Shown here: one piece after another, positions 8,646 to 18,700 of the stretch
Position numbering within the stretch: the first letter of the stretch is position 1
Layout: each line of letters begins with the position of its first letter
Source: Microcaldota archaeon
GTDB lineage: Archaea > Micrarchaeota > Micrarchaeia > Anstonellales > JAGGTN01
Length of the DNA stretch: 37,449 nucleotides
Direction: 5' to 3'
NCBI GenBank assembly: GCA_021163645.1
Contig: JAGGTN010000013.1
Coordinates: 1-37,449, forward strand
The notes under the pieces: generated by a model
The model's database searches: none
What the model was told of the DNA's origin: nothing
Seen by the model: only the letters and a program-made list of their open reading frames with translations
Position numbers and translations under genes: made by a program

Positions 8646-10391
8646 TTACATGATTTTCATAGTCAAAGCCATATTGAACAAAATTATTGATGTTAAGACC
8701 ATGAACATAAAATAGATAACGGATTTTCTCTTATCACCTTCCTGTGATGCCATCAGGTACGATGATAACAACGAATAGATAACAAGATACACATGAACAG
8801 CACCCTTTGCAGCCGACATCAATTGTTCAGTATCCACATTTGATTTAAAATATTCTGCAATACCGCTCATATCAAGACTTGAAACAACTTGAAGAACTAT
8901 CCCTAATATCAAAGGGACAAGAACGGCACCACCTATAAGGATAGTATATTTCTGTATTGATAAAACCGCTTTTCTTTCACGAATCAAAGAGAACAACGAA
9001 AATATATCCTCAGCAGTCTCACGTAATGCGCGGTACATATTTGCTCCAGTCCGATATCCATAAATAAGTAATGACACCGTCCGCTCTAGTAATACAGAAT
9101 CGTTCCTTTCAACCATATCATTCAACGCATCTTCAACACTCATACCGGCTTTCACTTGCCGCGATGCTATTTTAAACTCTTCTGAGAGAGGGCCATAATC
9201 ATGTTTTGATATCTCCTTAATCACCTTATCCATGTTCATACGTTTATTAGAAGCAACCTGGAAAAGTGCATCAGGTAACACATGCTCTATCTTATTCGTC
9301 CTCTGACCCACCAGATATAAGAGATAAAAATAAGAAACAATGGGAAGCATCAACATAATACCAAACATAAAATAAAACACAGATACACCAGTAAACAGAC
9401 CGATCACAAGAAAAATAATCCCCATTATTAATGTCCCTCCGGACACAACATACAACAACGATTTCAGATCATAATGGATATTCTTTGATTCAAGATATTG
9501 ATTAATCATACGATTCTCCTTATTCATACTACTCACACGCGTCTTTGTGAACGCAGGTGAACTTCCAGTTATCATCATCACGACAAACAGATTAATCAGA
9601 GGGAAGAAAACAACATACGCGAGCCAAATATGAACAGGCGTGATAGATATGGGTAACATAAATCCTCCTATGACCGCAAACATCTGGAAGAATGCAGGAA
9701 GCAATGCAGAAGTCGCAATATATATGAGCCCCATGAAAGACATCTTTGATTCGAATTCTTTAAGCTTATTGAACTGAATATCTGTTAATTCATTCGCTAT
9801 ACGCTTTAATGTATCACCTTTGCCTCCTTGTTCATAGACAATAATCAGCTGGTTTATCACTCTTTTAAGGATAGATGATTCAATACGTGAAGACATCTCA
9901 GTCAAGGCTTTCTGGACACTGACGCCGGATTTAATCTCCTTATACACTTTAGTAAGTTCTTTAGAAATCTGATAATCACTCTCAGAAACATGCTTAATCG
10001 CCTGCTCAAAAGGCATATTAATATCCAACTGGATCGCCAACGCCCTTATTGCCATTGGAAGATCTGACTCAATAAGATCTGCACGATTCTTTTTGAGCGA
10101 TGACGGATACTTATACACTGCAAGAAATATCAGAGCAAAACCCAAAACAATAAACAATATCATGTTTGATACATTACCTGATATCAAACCAGCCATCACA
10201 CCAAAAAATAAACCTAAAATGAATGACAACGTGATAGCCCCAGACATATATGTTTCAGGATCAACTTCTAAGTCGGCCTTCACCAGATCATCATACAACT
10301 TATCATAAGTCTTATCAGAAAATTTAATCCTTACAAAAGCCATCCTTTCCACAAGAGAGATAATATCCATCCCGTCCAACTCCACAAACAT
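8646..10391 (-). CDS. Type II/IV secretion (TadC/FlaJ/GspF-like) membrane platform protein with two T2SSF domains
   Basis: Duplicated halves: 'ADLIESDLPMAIRALAIQLDINMPFEQAIKHVSES' and 'IEHVLPDALFQVASNKRMNMDKVIKEISKHDYGPLSEEF', each followed by hydrophobic helices; directly downstream of the ATPase. Confidence 0.9.
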   Translation of the reverse strand: MFVELDGMDIISLVERMAFVRIKFSDKTYDKLYDDLVKADLEVDPETYMSGAITLSFILGLFFGVMAGLISGNVSNMILFIVLGFALIFLAVYKYPSSLKKNRADLIESDLPMAIRALAIQLDINMPFEQAIKHVSESDYQISKELTKVYKEIKSGVSVQKALTEMSSRIESSILKRVINQLIIVYEQGGKGDTLKRIANELTDIQFNKLKEFESKMSFMGLIYIATSALLPAFFQMFAVIGGFMLPISITPVHIWLAYVVFFPLINLFVVMMITGSSPAFTKTRVSSMNKENRMINQYLESKNIHYDLKSLLYVVSGGTLIMGIIFLVIGLFTGVSVFYFMFGIMLMLPIVSYFYLLYLVGQRTNKIEHVLPDALFQVASNKRMNMDKVIKEISKHDYGPLSEEFKIASRQVKAGMSVEDALNDMVERNDSVLLERTVSLLIYGYRTGANMYRALRETAEDIFSLFSLIRERKAVLSIQKYTILIGGAVLVPLILGIVLQVVSSLDMSGIAEYFKSNVDTEQLMSAAKGAVHVYLVIYSLLSSYLMASQEGDKRKSVIYFMFMVLTSIILFNMALTMKIM

Positions 10392-10445
10392 TTAAAACAT
10401 TCCCGTAATACTCCCGTAAGATACTCAGCAAAATATTTTTATATC

Positions 10446-11813
10446 CTATTTATAAGCAAATTTCTGTATCTCCCGAACAGAATCCTCAAAGCTCATATTT
10501 TTTCTCAGATTCTTCTTGAGGAATTGCGTCCGTCTCTTAAGCTCATTCTTCATATCAGATTCTGTTAAACCTAATGATTTCCTCACCCTTTTCAAAAGGT
10601 CAGAATCTTTATGGTTAATTATCCATTTATCATTCTCATAATCATAGCTGACTAGGGGTTTCACCTTCATCACCTTTTCCTTATCAACTTCAGCGATATC
10701 GACTACCCTTCTTATCTCATTCATCTTATGTGTCTTAACATTATACTTCATCATACGTCGTTGCACGAGAATTACATCAACCGATTGTAGATCAATATCA
10801 AGCACGCCCAATGAATGCATTCGCCTTAATGCTTCCACACTTGATTGTGCATGAAACGTTGCATAACTGCCTCGCGCCTGACCACTGAGGATAGTATCGA
10901 TCAGAGCCGACAACTCTTCTGAGGTTCTTACCTCGCCAACGATAACCCTATCAGGTCTCATTCTAAGACTATCAGCAACGAGAGATGCAATCGTGATGTT
11001 CAGTTCATCATTTGATACAAGATTAACTTTATGTGGGTGAGGGATATTAATCTCAGGTGTCTCCTCTGTTATTAGGATCCTTTCCGTGAGAGGCACGAAT
11101 GAGAACAACGCGTTGAGTGTTGTTGTCTTACCACTGGCCGTATTACCAGAAATAATGATAGATATATCAGACTGCATCAACAACCATAACAAAGACAGAG
11201 CATCAGCAGAAACAGTATGATATTTCAACAGATCGAATACAGTAAACGGCTTCTCCCTGAACTTACGTATCGTGACCTCACCCGTAGATATTGGTGGTAT
11301 CGATGCATGCAACCGAGAACCATCAGGTAATATCGCATTCAATCTAGGCGATTGGAATGTTATCCTTCTACCCAACGTGCGAGACATCTTATTTATGATG
11401 TCTATGAGATAATTGATATCAGTGAAACAAGCATTTGTCTTCTGCCAACCAACATTTCGCACATATACATAAACCGGTTTATTCTCGCCAATACCTATCA
11501 CAGTTATCTCTTCGATATTATCATCCTTTAACAGAACACTCAGGAATGAGAAATCATATATATGCAAAAGAGCCATTTCTGTCAGATATTGCATCTGGTC
11601 CTTTTCGATGAGTATCCCTTCTTCATCCGCATACTCATTAATCAGCTCCTTGATTATCTCCTTCGCCTTCTCCCTAGATGAAACCTCTTCATACTTAGAC
11701 GCCTCTTTAAACATCTCTTCAACAGAACGTATCACTTCTTCCTCTTCATCAGTTAACATAGGTAAAGGTATCTTATAATCAGATTTCCAATTCCCTATCT
11801 TCCAGCCAAGCAT
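10446..11813 (-). CDS. Archaeal type II/IV secretion system ATPase (TadA/FlaI/GspE family)
   Basis: Walker A 'IIISGNTASGKTTTLNALFSFVP', Asp box 'RILITEETPEI', Walker B 'MRPDRVIVGEVRTSE', His box 'ARGSYATFHAQSSVEALRR'. Confidence 0.95.
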   Translation of the reverse strand: MLGWKIGNWKSDYKIPLPMLTDEEEEVIRSVEEMFKEASKYEEVSSREKAKEIIKELINEYADEEGILIEKDQMQYLTEMALLHIYDFSFLSVLLKDDNIEEITVIGIGENKPVYVYVRNVGWQKTNACFTDINYLIDIINKMSRTLGRRITFQSPRLNAILPDGSRLHASIPPISTGEVTIRKFREKPFTVFDLLKYHTVSADALSLLWLLMQSDISIIISGNTASGKTTTLNALFSFVPLTERILITEETPEINIPHPHKVNLVSNDELNITIASLVADSLRMRPDRVIVGEVRTSEELSALIDTILSGQARGSYATFHAQSSVEALRRMHSLGVLDIDLQSVDVILVQRRMMKYNVKTHKMNEIRRVVDIAEVDKEKVMKVKPLVSYDYENDKWIINHKDSDLLKRVRKSLGLTESDMKNELKRRTQFLKKNLRKNMSFEDSVREIQKFAYK

Positions 11814-11928
11814 TTATCCCAACTCCAAATCAAACTTCTCTAAAACAAATTCTCTAAAACAAACTCCCAAAAAATTTCTTCTCAAATCAAACTATAAAAA
11901 CAAAGATAGAAAAAAATATAAATTTATT

Positions 11929-12095
11929 CAATTCTATTGTTCAACTCTATTGTTCAATTTATCCAATTCTATCGTTCAATTTTTACAGTCATTTTTTTAT
12001 CTTTATCACTTTGTTTATCTTTATTCACTTATTTATTCACTTACTTATTTTAATTATTTATTCACTTACTTATTTACTTACTTATTTATATAACC
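11929..12095. repeat. Short tandem/simple-sequence repeats: 13-mer CAAYTCTATYGTT copies, then (ATTCACTTAYTT)-like low complexity
   Basis: Copies at 11929-11941, 11942-11954 and 11964-11976, followed by CTTATTTATTCACTTACTTATT… up to about 12095. Confidence 0.75.
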
Positions 12096-12106
12096 AAACA
12101 CATAAT

Positions 12107-12448
12107 TCATCTGACCCTTACTCTTATCTTATCTCCTTTCTTTATCTCAAACTTATCAACATATCCAGGAGGAAGTTCTAAGATATACCTCGCTTTATTC
12201 TTAGGTTTTATATAGGAAAAACAAGGAACATTTTTGTATATTTCAAGGATAACATAATCCTTATTCAAAAACAACAGGTCAAACTTAAAAAAAACAAACC
12301 ATGAATGGATAGGATATACATCCTCTTTCTTGAACTTGAACAGAATAGATATAGGACGTCTCCTGAACATTAAGCCCCTTAACTGAGAAAAAATATCCGA
12401 AGCTATTCTATCAACTTTAATCATCATTTTAGTTTTCTTCCTAAACAC
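12107..12448 (-). CDS. DUF192 family protein
   Basis: 'RIASDIFSQLRGLMFRR…HSWFVFFKFDLLFLNKDYVILEIYKNVPCFSYIKPKNKARYILELPPGYVDKFEIKKGDKI' matches the DUF192 pattern. Likely GTG start. Confidence 0.85.
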   Translation of the reverse strand: MFRKKTKMMIKVDRIASDIFSQLRGLMFRRRPISILFKFKKEDVYPIHSWFVFFKFDLLFLNKDYVILEIYKNVPCFSYIKPKNKARYILELPPGYVDKFEIKKGDKIRVRVR

Positions 12449-12595
12449 TTCCCATCCACTCTCTCGTATATCTGTATATTCATGTGTTCATTATTTTCTT
12501 CACTAAGTATCTATTACCAAGTTGCTTTGAGTCACATTCAGTCGCGCATCCAATTAACATTCAATCTCATCTAATTAACATTCAATTACATTAAG

Positions 12596-13393
12596 TTATC
12601 TCCCAAACCTACGCTTCCTCATCTTATAATCATCCAATATCCTAAAGAACTCTCGTTTGTTGAAGTCAGGCCATAACTTTTTTGAGAAATACAATTCTGA
12701 ATAAACAGTCTGCCAAGGCATGAACCCGCTCAACCTCATCTCACCTGATGTTCTTATAACGATATCTGGGTCAGGTATACCTTTTGTATATAAATATCTA
12801 CTAAATATCTTTTCGGTTATCTTTATGGGTTCTACTTGTCTGGTTCCTGTCAGCATGGTTTTCTTTCGTCTCGGCATCAATCGCCCAGCATTCATATCCT
12901 TAATGATATTATTAACAGCATGAAGTATCTCATGTCTTCCGCCATACCCTAGCAATATATTGACTTGACGATTTCCTTTATTAAAGACCTCTTCCATGTG
13001 TCTCATCTGTTCAACTAAATGTTTAGGAAATTTATCAATATCTCCAATAAACCTAATCTTATACTTCATCTTCCCCTTATTCATATCGTACTCCTTAAAT
13101 ATCTCCATCATCTTGGTATTAAAGAGCTTGAATAATCCATGAACTTCCCTAGGGTCTCTCATAAAATTCTCAGATGAAAATCCCCATAAAGATACATATT
13201 TGATCTCCGTCTCATCAATCCAATTCATAAGATTTCTCAGATTATCTATCCCTTTCTCATGTCCTTTGAGGACAGATAATCTTCTCTTACGAGCCCATCT
13301 ACGATTACCATCAGGTATGATAGCAATATGCAACGGATCGCTACCCTGTTTTGGTTTCCATCTACGTTTAATCTGCTCTCCCATTCTAAACAC
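12596..13393 (-). CDS. uppS: Isoprenyl (polyprenyl) diphosphate synthase, cis-prenyltransferase
   Basis: 'HIAIIPDGNRRWARKRRLSVLKGHEKG', 'LWGFSSENF', 'PDPDIVIRTSGEMRLSGFMPWQTVYSELYFSKKLWPDF'. Confidence 0.95.
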   Translation of the reverse strand: MFRMGEQIKRRWKPKQGSDPLHIAIIPDGNRRWARKRRLSVLKGHEKGIDNLRNLMNWIDETEIKYVSLWGFSSENFMRDPREVHGLFKLFNTKMMEIFKEYDMNKGKMKYKIRFIGDIDKFPKHLVEQMRHMEEVFNKGNRQVNILLGYGGRHEILHAVNNIIKDMNAGRLMPRRKKTMLTGTRQVEPIKITEKIFSRYLYTKGIPDPDIVIRTSGEMRLSGFMPWQTVYSELYFSKKLWPDFNKREFFRILDDYKMRKRRFGR

Positions 13394-13437
13394 CGATGTA
13401 TAAATTATCCTTCAATTACTCATCAATTATTCATTAA

Positions 13438-14700
13438 TTATCCATGAATAATATTTAATAATGTATCTTTAACCGAATCGGTTTCCATCATAGATAATAG
13501 ACAATCAGCTTTGGTCCTTTTCATAATTGAATGAAACATATCATAACCTATCCCATGCATCCCAAACAATCCCACACGCGCAATACTCAGCATCTTAAGT
13601 TCGTTTTCCAAAGAAATAACCTTATCAACGTCACCATGCGCCATGTAATAGCCTATCATAAAACCATAATAGACACCACCACCTGTTATAGATTTAACAT
13701 GCCCAGCTGAATCTCCGATTAACATCACTTCATAACCATCAACACGTTTAAACCGCTCTTGCCTCAACCGAATGGGGATCAACGCAGACATTTTATTCTT
13801 TATCTTTAACCTATCAAACCCATACACAGCCGATAATCTATTTATCAGCATATTAAATGGATATTTGACATCTGTCCCGAGAAGCGCACCCATACCTATC
13901 TGTAAACCCTTTCTCTCACCAACAGAACCATTCCTAATAGAACCATTTCCATCAGGAATAACCCATGCGAAAAATCCCTTAAAGAGAGTTTCATCTCTTA
14001 TCACCAGTAATCTGTCTTCCAGATTATCTATATTTGTCTTTCTTACCTCTTTACTATTATCCTTACAAATCGCATCGATGTAATTCGTATGCACATAATT
14101 ATTCATTCGCTTAAAACCAAAAATATCTGCTATACTTGATATTGGCCCATCAGCACCCAACACAATCTTGGACTTTATATCGCCTATGTTTTGTATTCTT
14201 TTCACCTCAAACTCAAACCTACCAGAACCAGAGCCACTTACATAATCATAATCAATATCAGAGTCAGAACCAGAAAAATCAGGATTATTAGAACCAGCAT
14301 AACTAGAACCATGACTAGATTCTTTCATATCACTGTATGATAAACTGTATGACACCGCTTTTTCAAACATCAACCTTCCAAATAACGCTCTATCAATCCT
14401 GACCATAGAATTCTTAAGTTTAATATCAATCCATGTTTCAGGATTTGCCAGATTGTTTATGCCGTTGACCAAACTTATTCTATCATATCTATTCATAATT
14501 GTCTTGCTTATCTCAGGGAATATGCTTTTGATTGATTTATACCCATTGAGCGTTATCAAGCCAGAACAAGCAATGTTTTCCCATGGACGCTCTTTAACAT
14601 CGCTCATCAACACGCTCTTCCCATCCCTCAACGCAGCCAACGAATAACTCAAACCAGCTGGGCCAGCACCAACCACATGGATATCATAATTATTATCCAT
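13438..14700 (-). CDS. Geranylgeranyl reductase-family FAD-dependent oxidoreductase
   Basis: 'YDIHVVGAGPAGLSYSLAALRDGKSVLMSDVKERP', 'VLGADGPISSIADIFGF', 'VMLIGDSAGHVKSITGGGVYYGFMIGYYMA'. Confidence 0.9.
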   Translation of the reverse strand: MDNNYDIHVVGAGPAGLSYSLAALRDGKSVLMSDVKERPWENIACSGLITLNGYKSIKSIFPEISKTIMNRYDRISLVNGINNLANPETWIDIKLKNSMVRIDRALFGRLMFEKAVSYSLSYSDMKESSHGSSYAGSNNPDFSGSDSDIDYDYVSGSGSGRFEFEVKRIQNIGDIKSKIVLGADGPISSIADIFGFKRMNNYVHTNYIDAICKDNSKEVRKTNIDNLEDRLLVIRDETLFKGFFAWVIPDGNGSIRNGSVGERKGLQIGMGALLGTDVKYPFNMLINRLSAVYGFDRLKIKNKMSALIPIRLRQERFKRVDGYEVMLIGDSAGHVKSITGGGVYYGFMIGYYMAHGDVDKVISLENELKMLSIARVGLFGMHGIGYDMFHSIMKRTKADCLLSMMETDSVKDTLLNIIHG

Positions 14701-14772
14701 TCATACACCATAGATTGTTTCTGTATAAAAGTTTTTAAATAGCATTATCTATAAGTTATAATAGGTGAAACA

Positions 14773-15636
14773 ATGGCAAAATCAGTTAATACCATTAAAA
14801 GACTAAGGGTCCAAGAAATAGCAACAAGGATAGATTACGGCACAATCTCAAAAATAATTCCTGGTATAGGGTCTAAAAGGATATTATGCCCTTCCTTCCC
14901 AGCAAGACTCATAGATATTGATGATAGAGCTCATGGATTTGGCCCAAAAACAATCACTGCTGGTGTTTACATCCCAAAGAGGTCAAACTCATTCATAAAT
15001 AAAGATACAAAGGTGAGTTTAAACTTTCACATCATAAAAAAAAGAACAGAAAAGAATGAAATACTTGGCCTTAGACCAAATGAAACAATATCATTCACAG
15101 GAAGTATAATCAATGCTATACCTATCAATGTATCTAAAATCAAAGAAGAATTTTCATTAGTAAATATTCATTTTAACAAATTTCAAATAATAACGGACGA
15201 AAAAGATAGACGCAGAGCACCGCGTTTTATTCCGATTGTAAAAGAAATCTTCTTAACTATAATACCTGATGAATCCTCGCTTTTTCAATCAGATGAAGTG
15301 ATTGATTTTAACCAATATGGAATATGTTGTATGCATTCAAGATTCCAAGAGGATTTAATCTCACACGGTATGGTACTTAATGCAAAATTAACTATTCCTT
15401 ATATACCCCTTCTTAATTTTGGTATAGAAGAAAGTGAAGAAATCCCAATCAAATGCAAAATTATTGATTTCGTATACTTTCCTGAAGGAATTAAGATATC
15501 ATATGAATTTGAGAATGTCAATATAAAAACACATAAAAAACTTGTTGCTTATACAAACAAGAATATTGAGAAAGAAAATTTCATATTCAGGGAATTCTTT
15601 GAACGATTAAAGGAGTTATTGAAGGAGAAAAAATAG
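14773..15636 (+). CDS. Divergent PilZ-domain-like (YcgR-like) protein
   Basis: 'RRRAPRFIP' (RxxxR-like), later 'VIDFNQYGICCMHSR' (D/NxSxxG-like with N for S), and a β-rich N-terminal domain. SD 'AGGTGA' upstream of the ATG. Confidence 0.5.
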   Translation: MAKSVNTIKRLRVQEIATRIDYGTISKIIPGIGSKRILCPSFPARLIDIDDRAHGFGPKTITAGVYIPKRSNSFINKDTKVSLNFHIIKKRTEKNEILGLRPNETISFTGSIINAIPINVSKIKEEFSLVNIHFNKFQIITDEKDRRRAPRFIPIVKEIFLTIIPDESSLFQSDEVIDFNQYGICCMHSRFQEDLISHGMVLNAKLTIPYIPLLNFGIEESEEIPIKCKIIDFVYFPEGIKISYEFENVNIKTHKKLVAYTNKNIEKENFIFREFFERLKELLKEKK

Positions 15637-15707
15637 AGAGCTTAAAATAATAAAAAGATTAACTCTGAAATCCAACTTACTTGTTTATTCAACTAAGCAA
15701 TTTAAAA

Positions 15708-18700
15708 TCACGGTCGTGAAATGTGACCAAATATTGGTATCCTTCGCTTAGATGGCACTATTAATATACCATTACTATTACCTTCCCTCTTATCTTTTTC
15801 TCTTGGAACAGAGACATGCTCTCCAACTCTGATATCTGGAATATTAATTGGTTTCTTTTCTAATATAGAATAATTTTCATGTGCATACACAACCTCATCA
15901 TCAATTAGACTCAAACCTATTAAACACTGATATTCACCAGGACTAGGCTCATCCTTTAAGGTTTCAATATAACTAAAACCGTCCCCAACAACTAAACTAT
16001 CATACACCATATTAGAATCACCAACTATCATAGCAGATACATTCCTAGTTTGCCCTATTGCTCTACTATCCAATGCTGTAACACTCCCACGACACACCAA
16101 TTCATTACCCTGCATACCAAAGAAACTAACGGTAGGACTGACAACATACATATCATGCTTATATGAGACTTGAATAGGTTCAGACGAGTTAGTTCCATGC
16201 TCAACCCATATTCTATAATCCTCATTCGCCCTAGCAGAAGGACCAATATTACGCAATGTAACAACACCACTGTTTCCATGAATTTCAGAACACTCAGCTG
16301 GAGCAGTGTTATCTACTACCTGCTCGCATAGATTATAAACATCATCCGGCCCTGACCAATTGATAGTAATATTCAAATCCTTGTAATTCCCAGTTTGAAT
16401 GAACAATGAGTTATTCTTAGGCGAAATTATATTGACAGTTTCTATCCTAGTCACTAAGAATGGCCATCTATCAGATTCGGTGGTGTTTATACCATCACTT
16501 ACGACTACCCACCAACTGTATTCATCATAATCAGGTGCAGTCCAATCAAACGACGCTCCAGTCCCAACATCATACTCCCATTCTTCGCCAGTGTTATCAT
16601 TTAATATGTGAAGTTCGCTTGTTACAGTGTCGCCGTCGTCATCATATGTAGACCATTCAAAATGAATATTCTTTTCTTCATCATCAGACAGCTCAAACAC
16701 TTGCCATTGCTCAGGAGATATAAGAGTAACTTGTGGTGGATGATTTTCTCCTGAAACTGTAACCATAAACTCTCTATGCTCGCTCTCAACCTCATTCTCA
16801 CCATCTGAACAATTAACATACCATTCATATGTACCACCAAGCCCATCAGGATTACTTACACCAAAAACACTGCATAGATTATTATAGTAATAATTAACAC
16901 CAGGGTCACGCTCCTTGACAACATCACCTAAATCATCAGGGCCTAATATATGTAATTCGCAACTAACTGTATCGCCATCCTCATCATAGACATCCCAAGT
17001 CATGCCAATGTGAGGGCATTCATCACCTGATGAAACAGAATATTCATAACCATCAACAGGGTTTGTTAATGTCACTACTGGTGCATGGTTCTCATCACTG
17101 CCAACATTAAATGTATAACTTTCATCATCTGAACATGCACCATATTCACCATTATTGCTTGCTATGATATGTAAATGATGCTCACCAGATTCTAAATCAT
17201 CAGGCGCATCAACAGAACAAATGTATAAATATTTGTACAATGGCTCAGAACAAACAACAGGTGCATAATCGCTATCATCCCAAGCATATGTAATATCATC
17301 CGAGGAGGTTATAACACTAAACCTTATCTCTTGGCCAGGTGTGATAGTTGAACCGTCGGGGTTTGAACTTGATAATGAAATGACTGGCTGTGCCAATACC
17401 TCAAAATGCCTATGCACAGATTCTATCATATCATGACCATCATCAGCAACAATATACCATTCGTGAACCCCTTCACTTGTAACCCAATGGTTTGCATTTT
17501 CATCACTTGTCGTTATAACCTCATCATCACCATCAGGATTAATTATATGAAGGTCATAACTAAGCGTATCACCATCCGCATCATTACCATCCCATTCATA
17601 ATTCATGTTTAACTCATGAGCACAGAATAATTGTTCATCATCAGGAGACACCAATTCAACGGTTGGTGCATGATTTTCTGTATTGCACGAATCATCCCAG
17701 TTGCCCCATGATGCATTCATTGCATCAGAATATAATTCTCCGTCATTTGCCTGTGCTTCACAAGTCCAGATATCACAATTATTAGATAAATCAGGTGCTG
17801 GCGGATTATCTAGCTCACTGGTATCGCAGTCATCCACACCATTTGCTTGGCATGTTAATACGCCATCATAATCAGATACATAAGTTCCATTATGATACCA
17901 TCTGATATCAACAGTGACCTCATCATCGTCACTATCGTTTACAACCACATAACAACGCATAACCTCTGGTGAACTAGGACCAGAAGGCACTGAATGTGCT
18001 GTCATACTGACAATCTCAGGCGGTGCATCTTCATGCGGCCCGCATGAATCATCCCAATTTGACCACACGGATGAATTGACAGGTTCTGAATAATCATAAC
18101 CATCATATGCCTGTGCTTCGCAAGTTGTGTTCGTGCAATCATCCAACCCTTGCGGCAGTTCTGCATCAGTCATACAACCTTCTCCGTTTGCAGGGCACGT
18201 TCCAGTCCAGTCATACCCTTCAACATATTCTCCATTTATATACCATTTAACAGTAGCATTAACCTCGTCATTATCAGGGTCTGTAACATTAAACGCGCAA
18301 CCCAATCCTCTCAAATCATCAGGATTTACAGGTGGCGGATGATGAAATATTGTAACATCACTTACCACTGGCGGGTCGTTATGGAACTCTGTTATTGTTA
18401 AATGACATGAACTACTCTGGACAGGTGGATTAACACCATCGTCAACTGTTACATACCAATCATATTCACCAGGTGTGAGCTCTTCCATTGTGTATGATTC
18501 ATCACTCCCTATTGGAACATTTAATCCGTTAACATTTAAATTATAAGTTAATTCATCACCATCGTCATCGTGGCCGTCCCATTCAAACGTCACATCAACT
18601 GAACCATCAGGACCTGCTTCAATCTCTGAACCGCAGTCAGGAGAGATTAATTCAACTGTTGGGTCATGGTTAACATTAACATCAAAGAACCAATGCTCGC

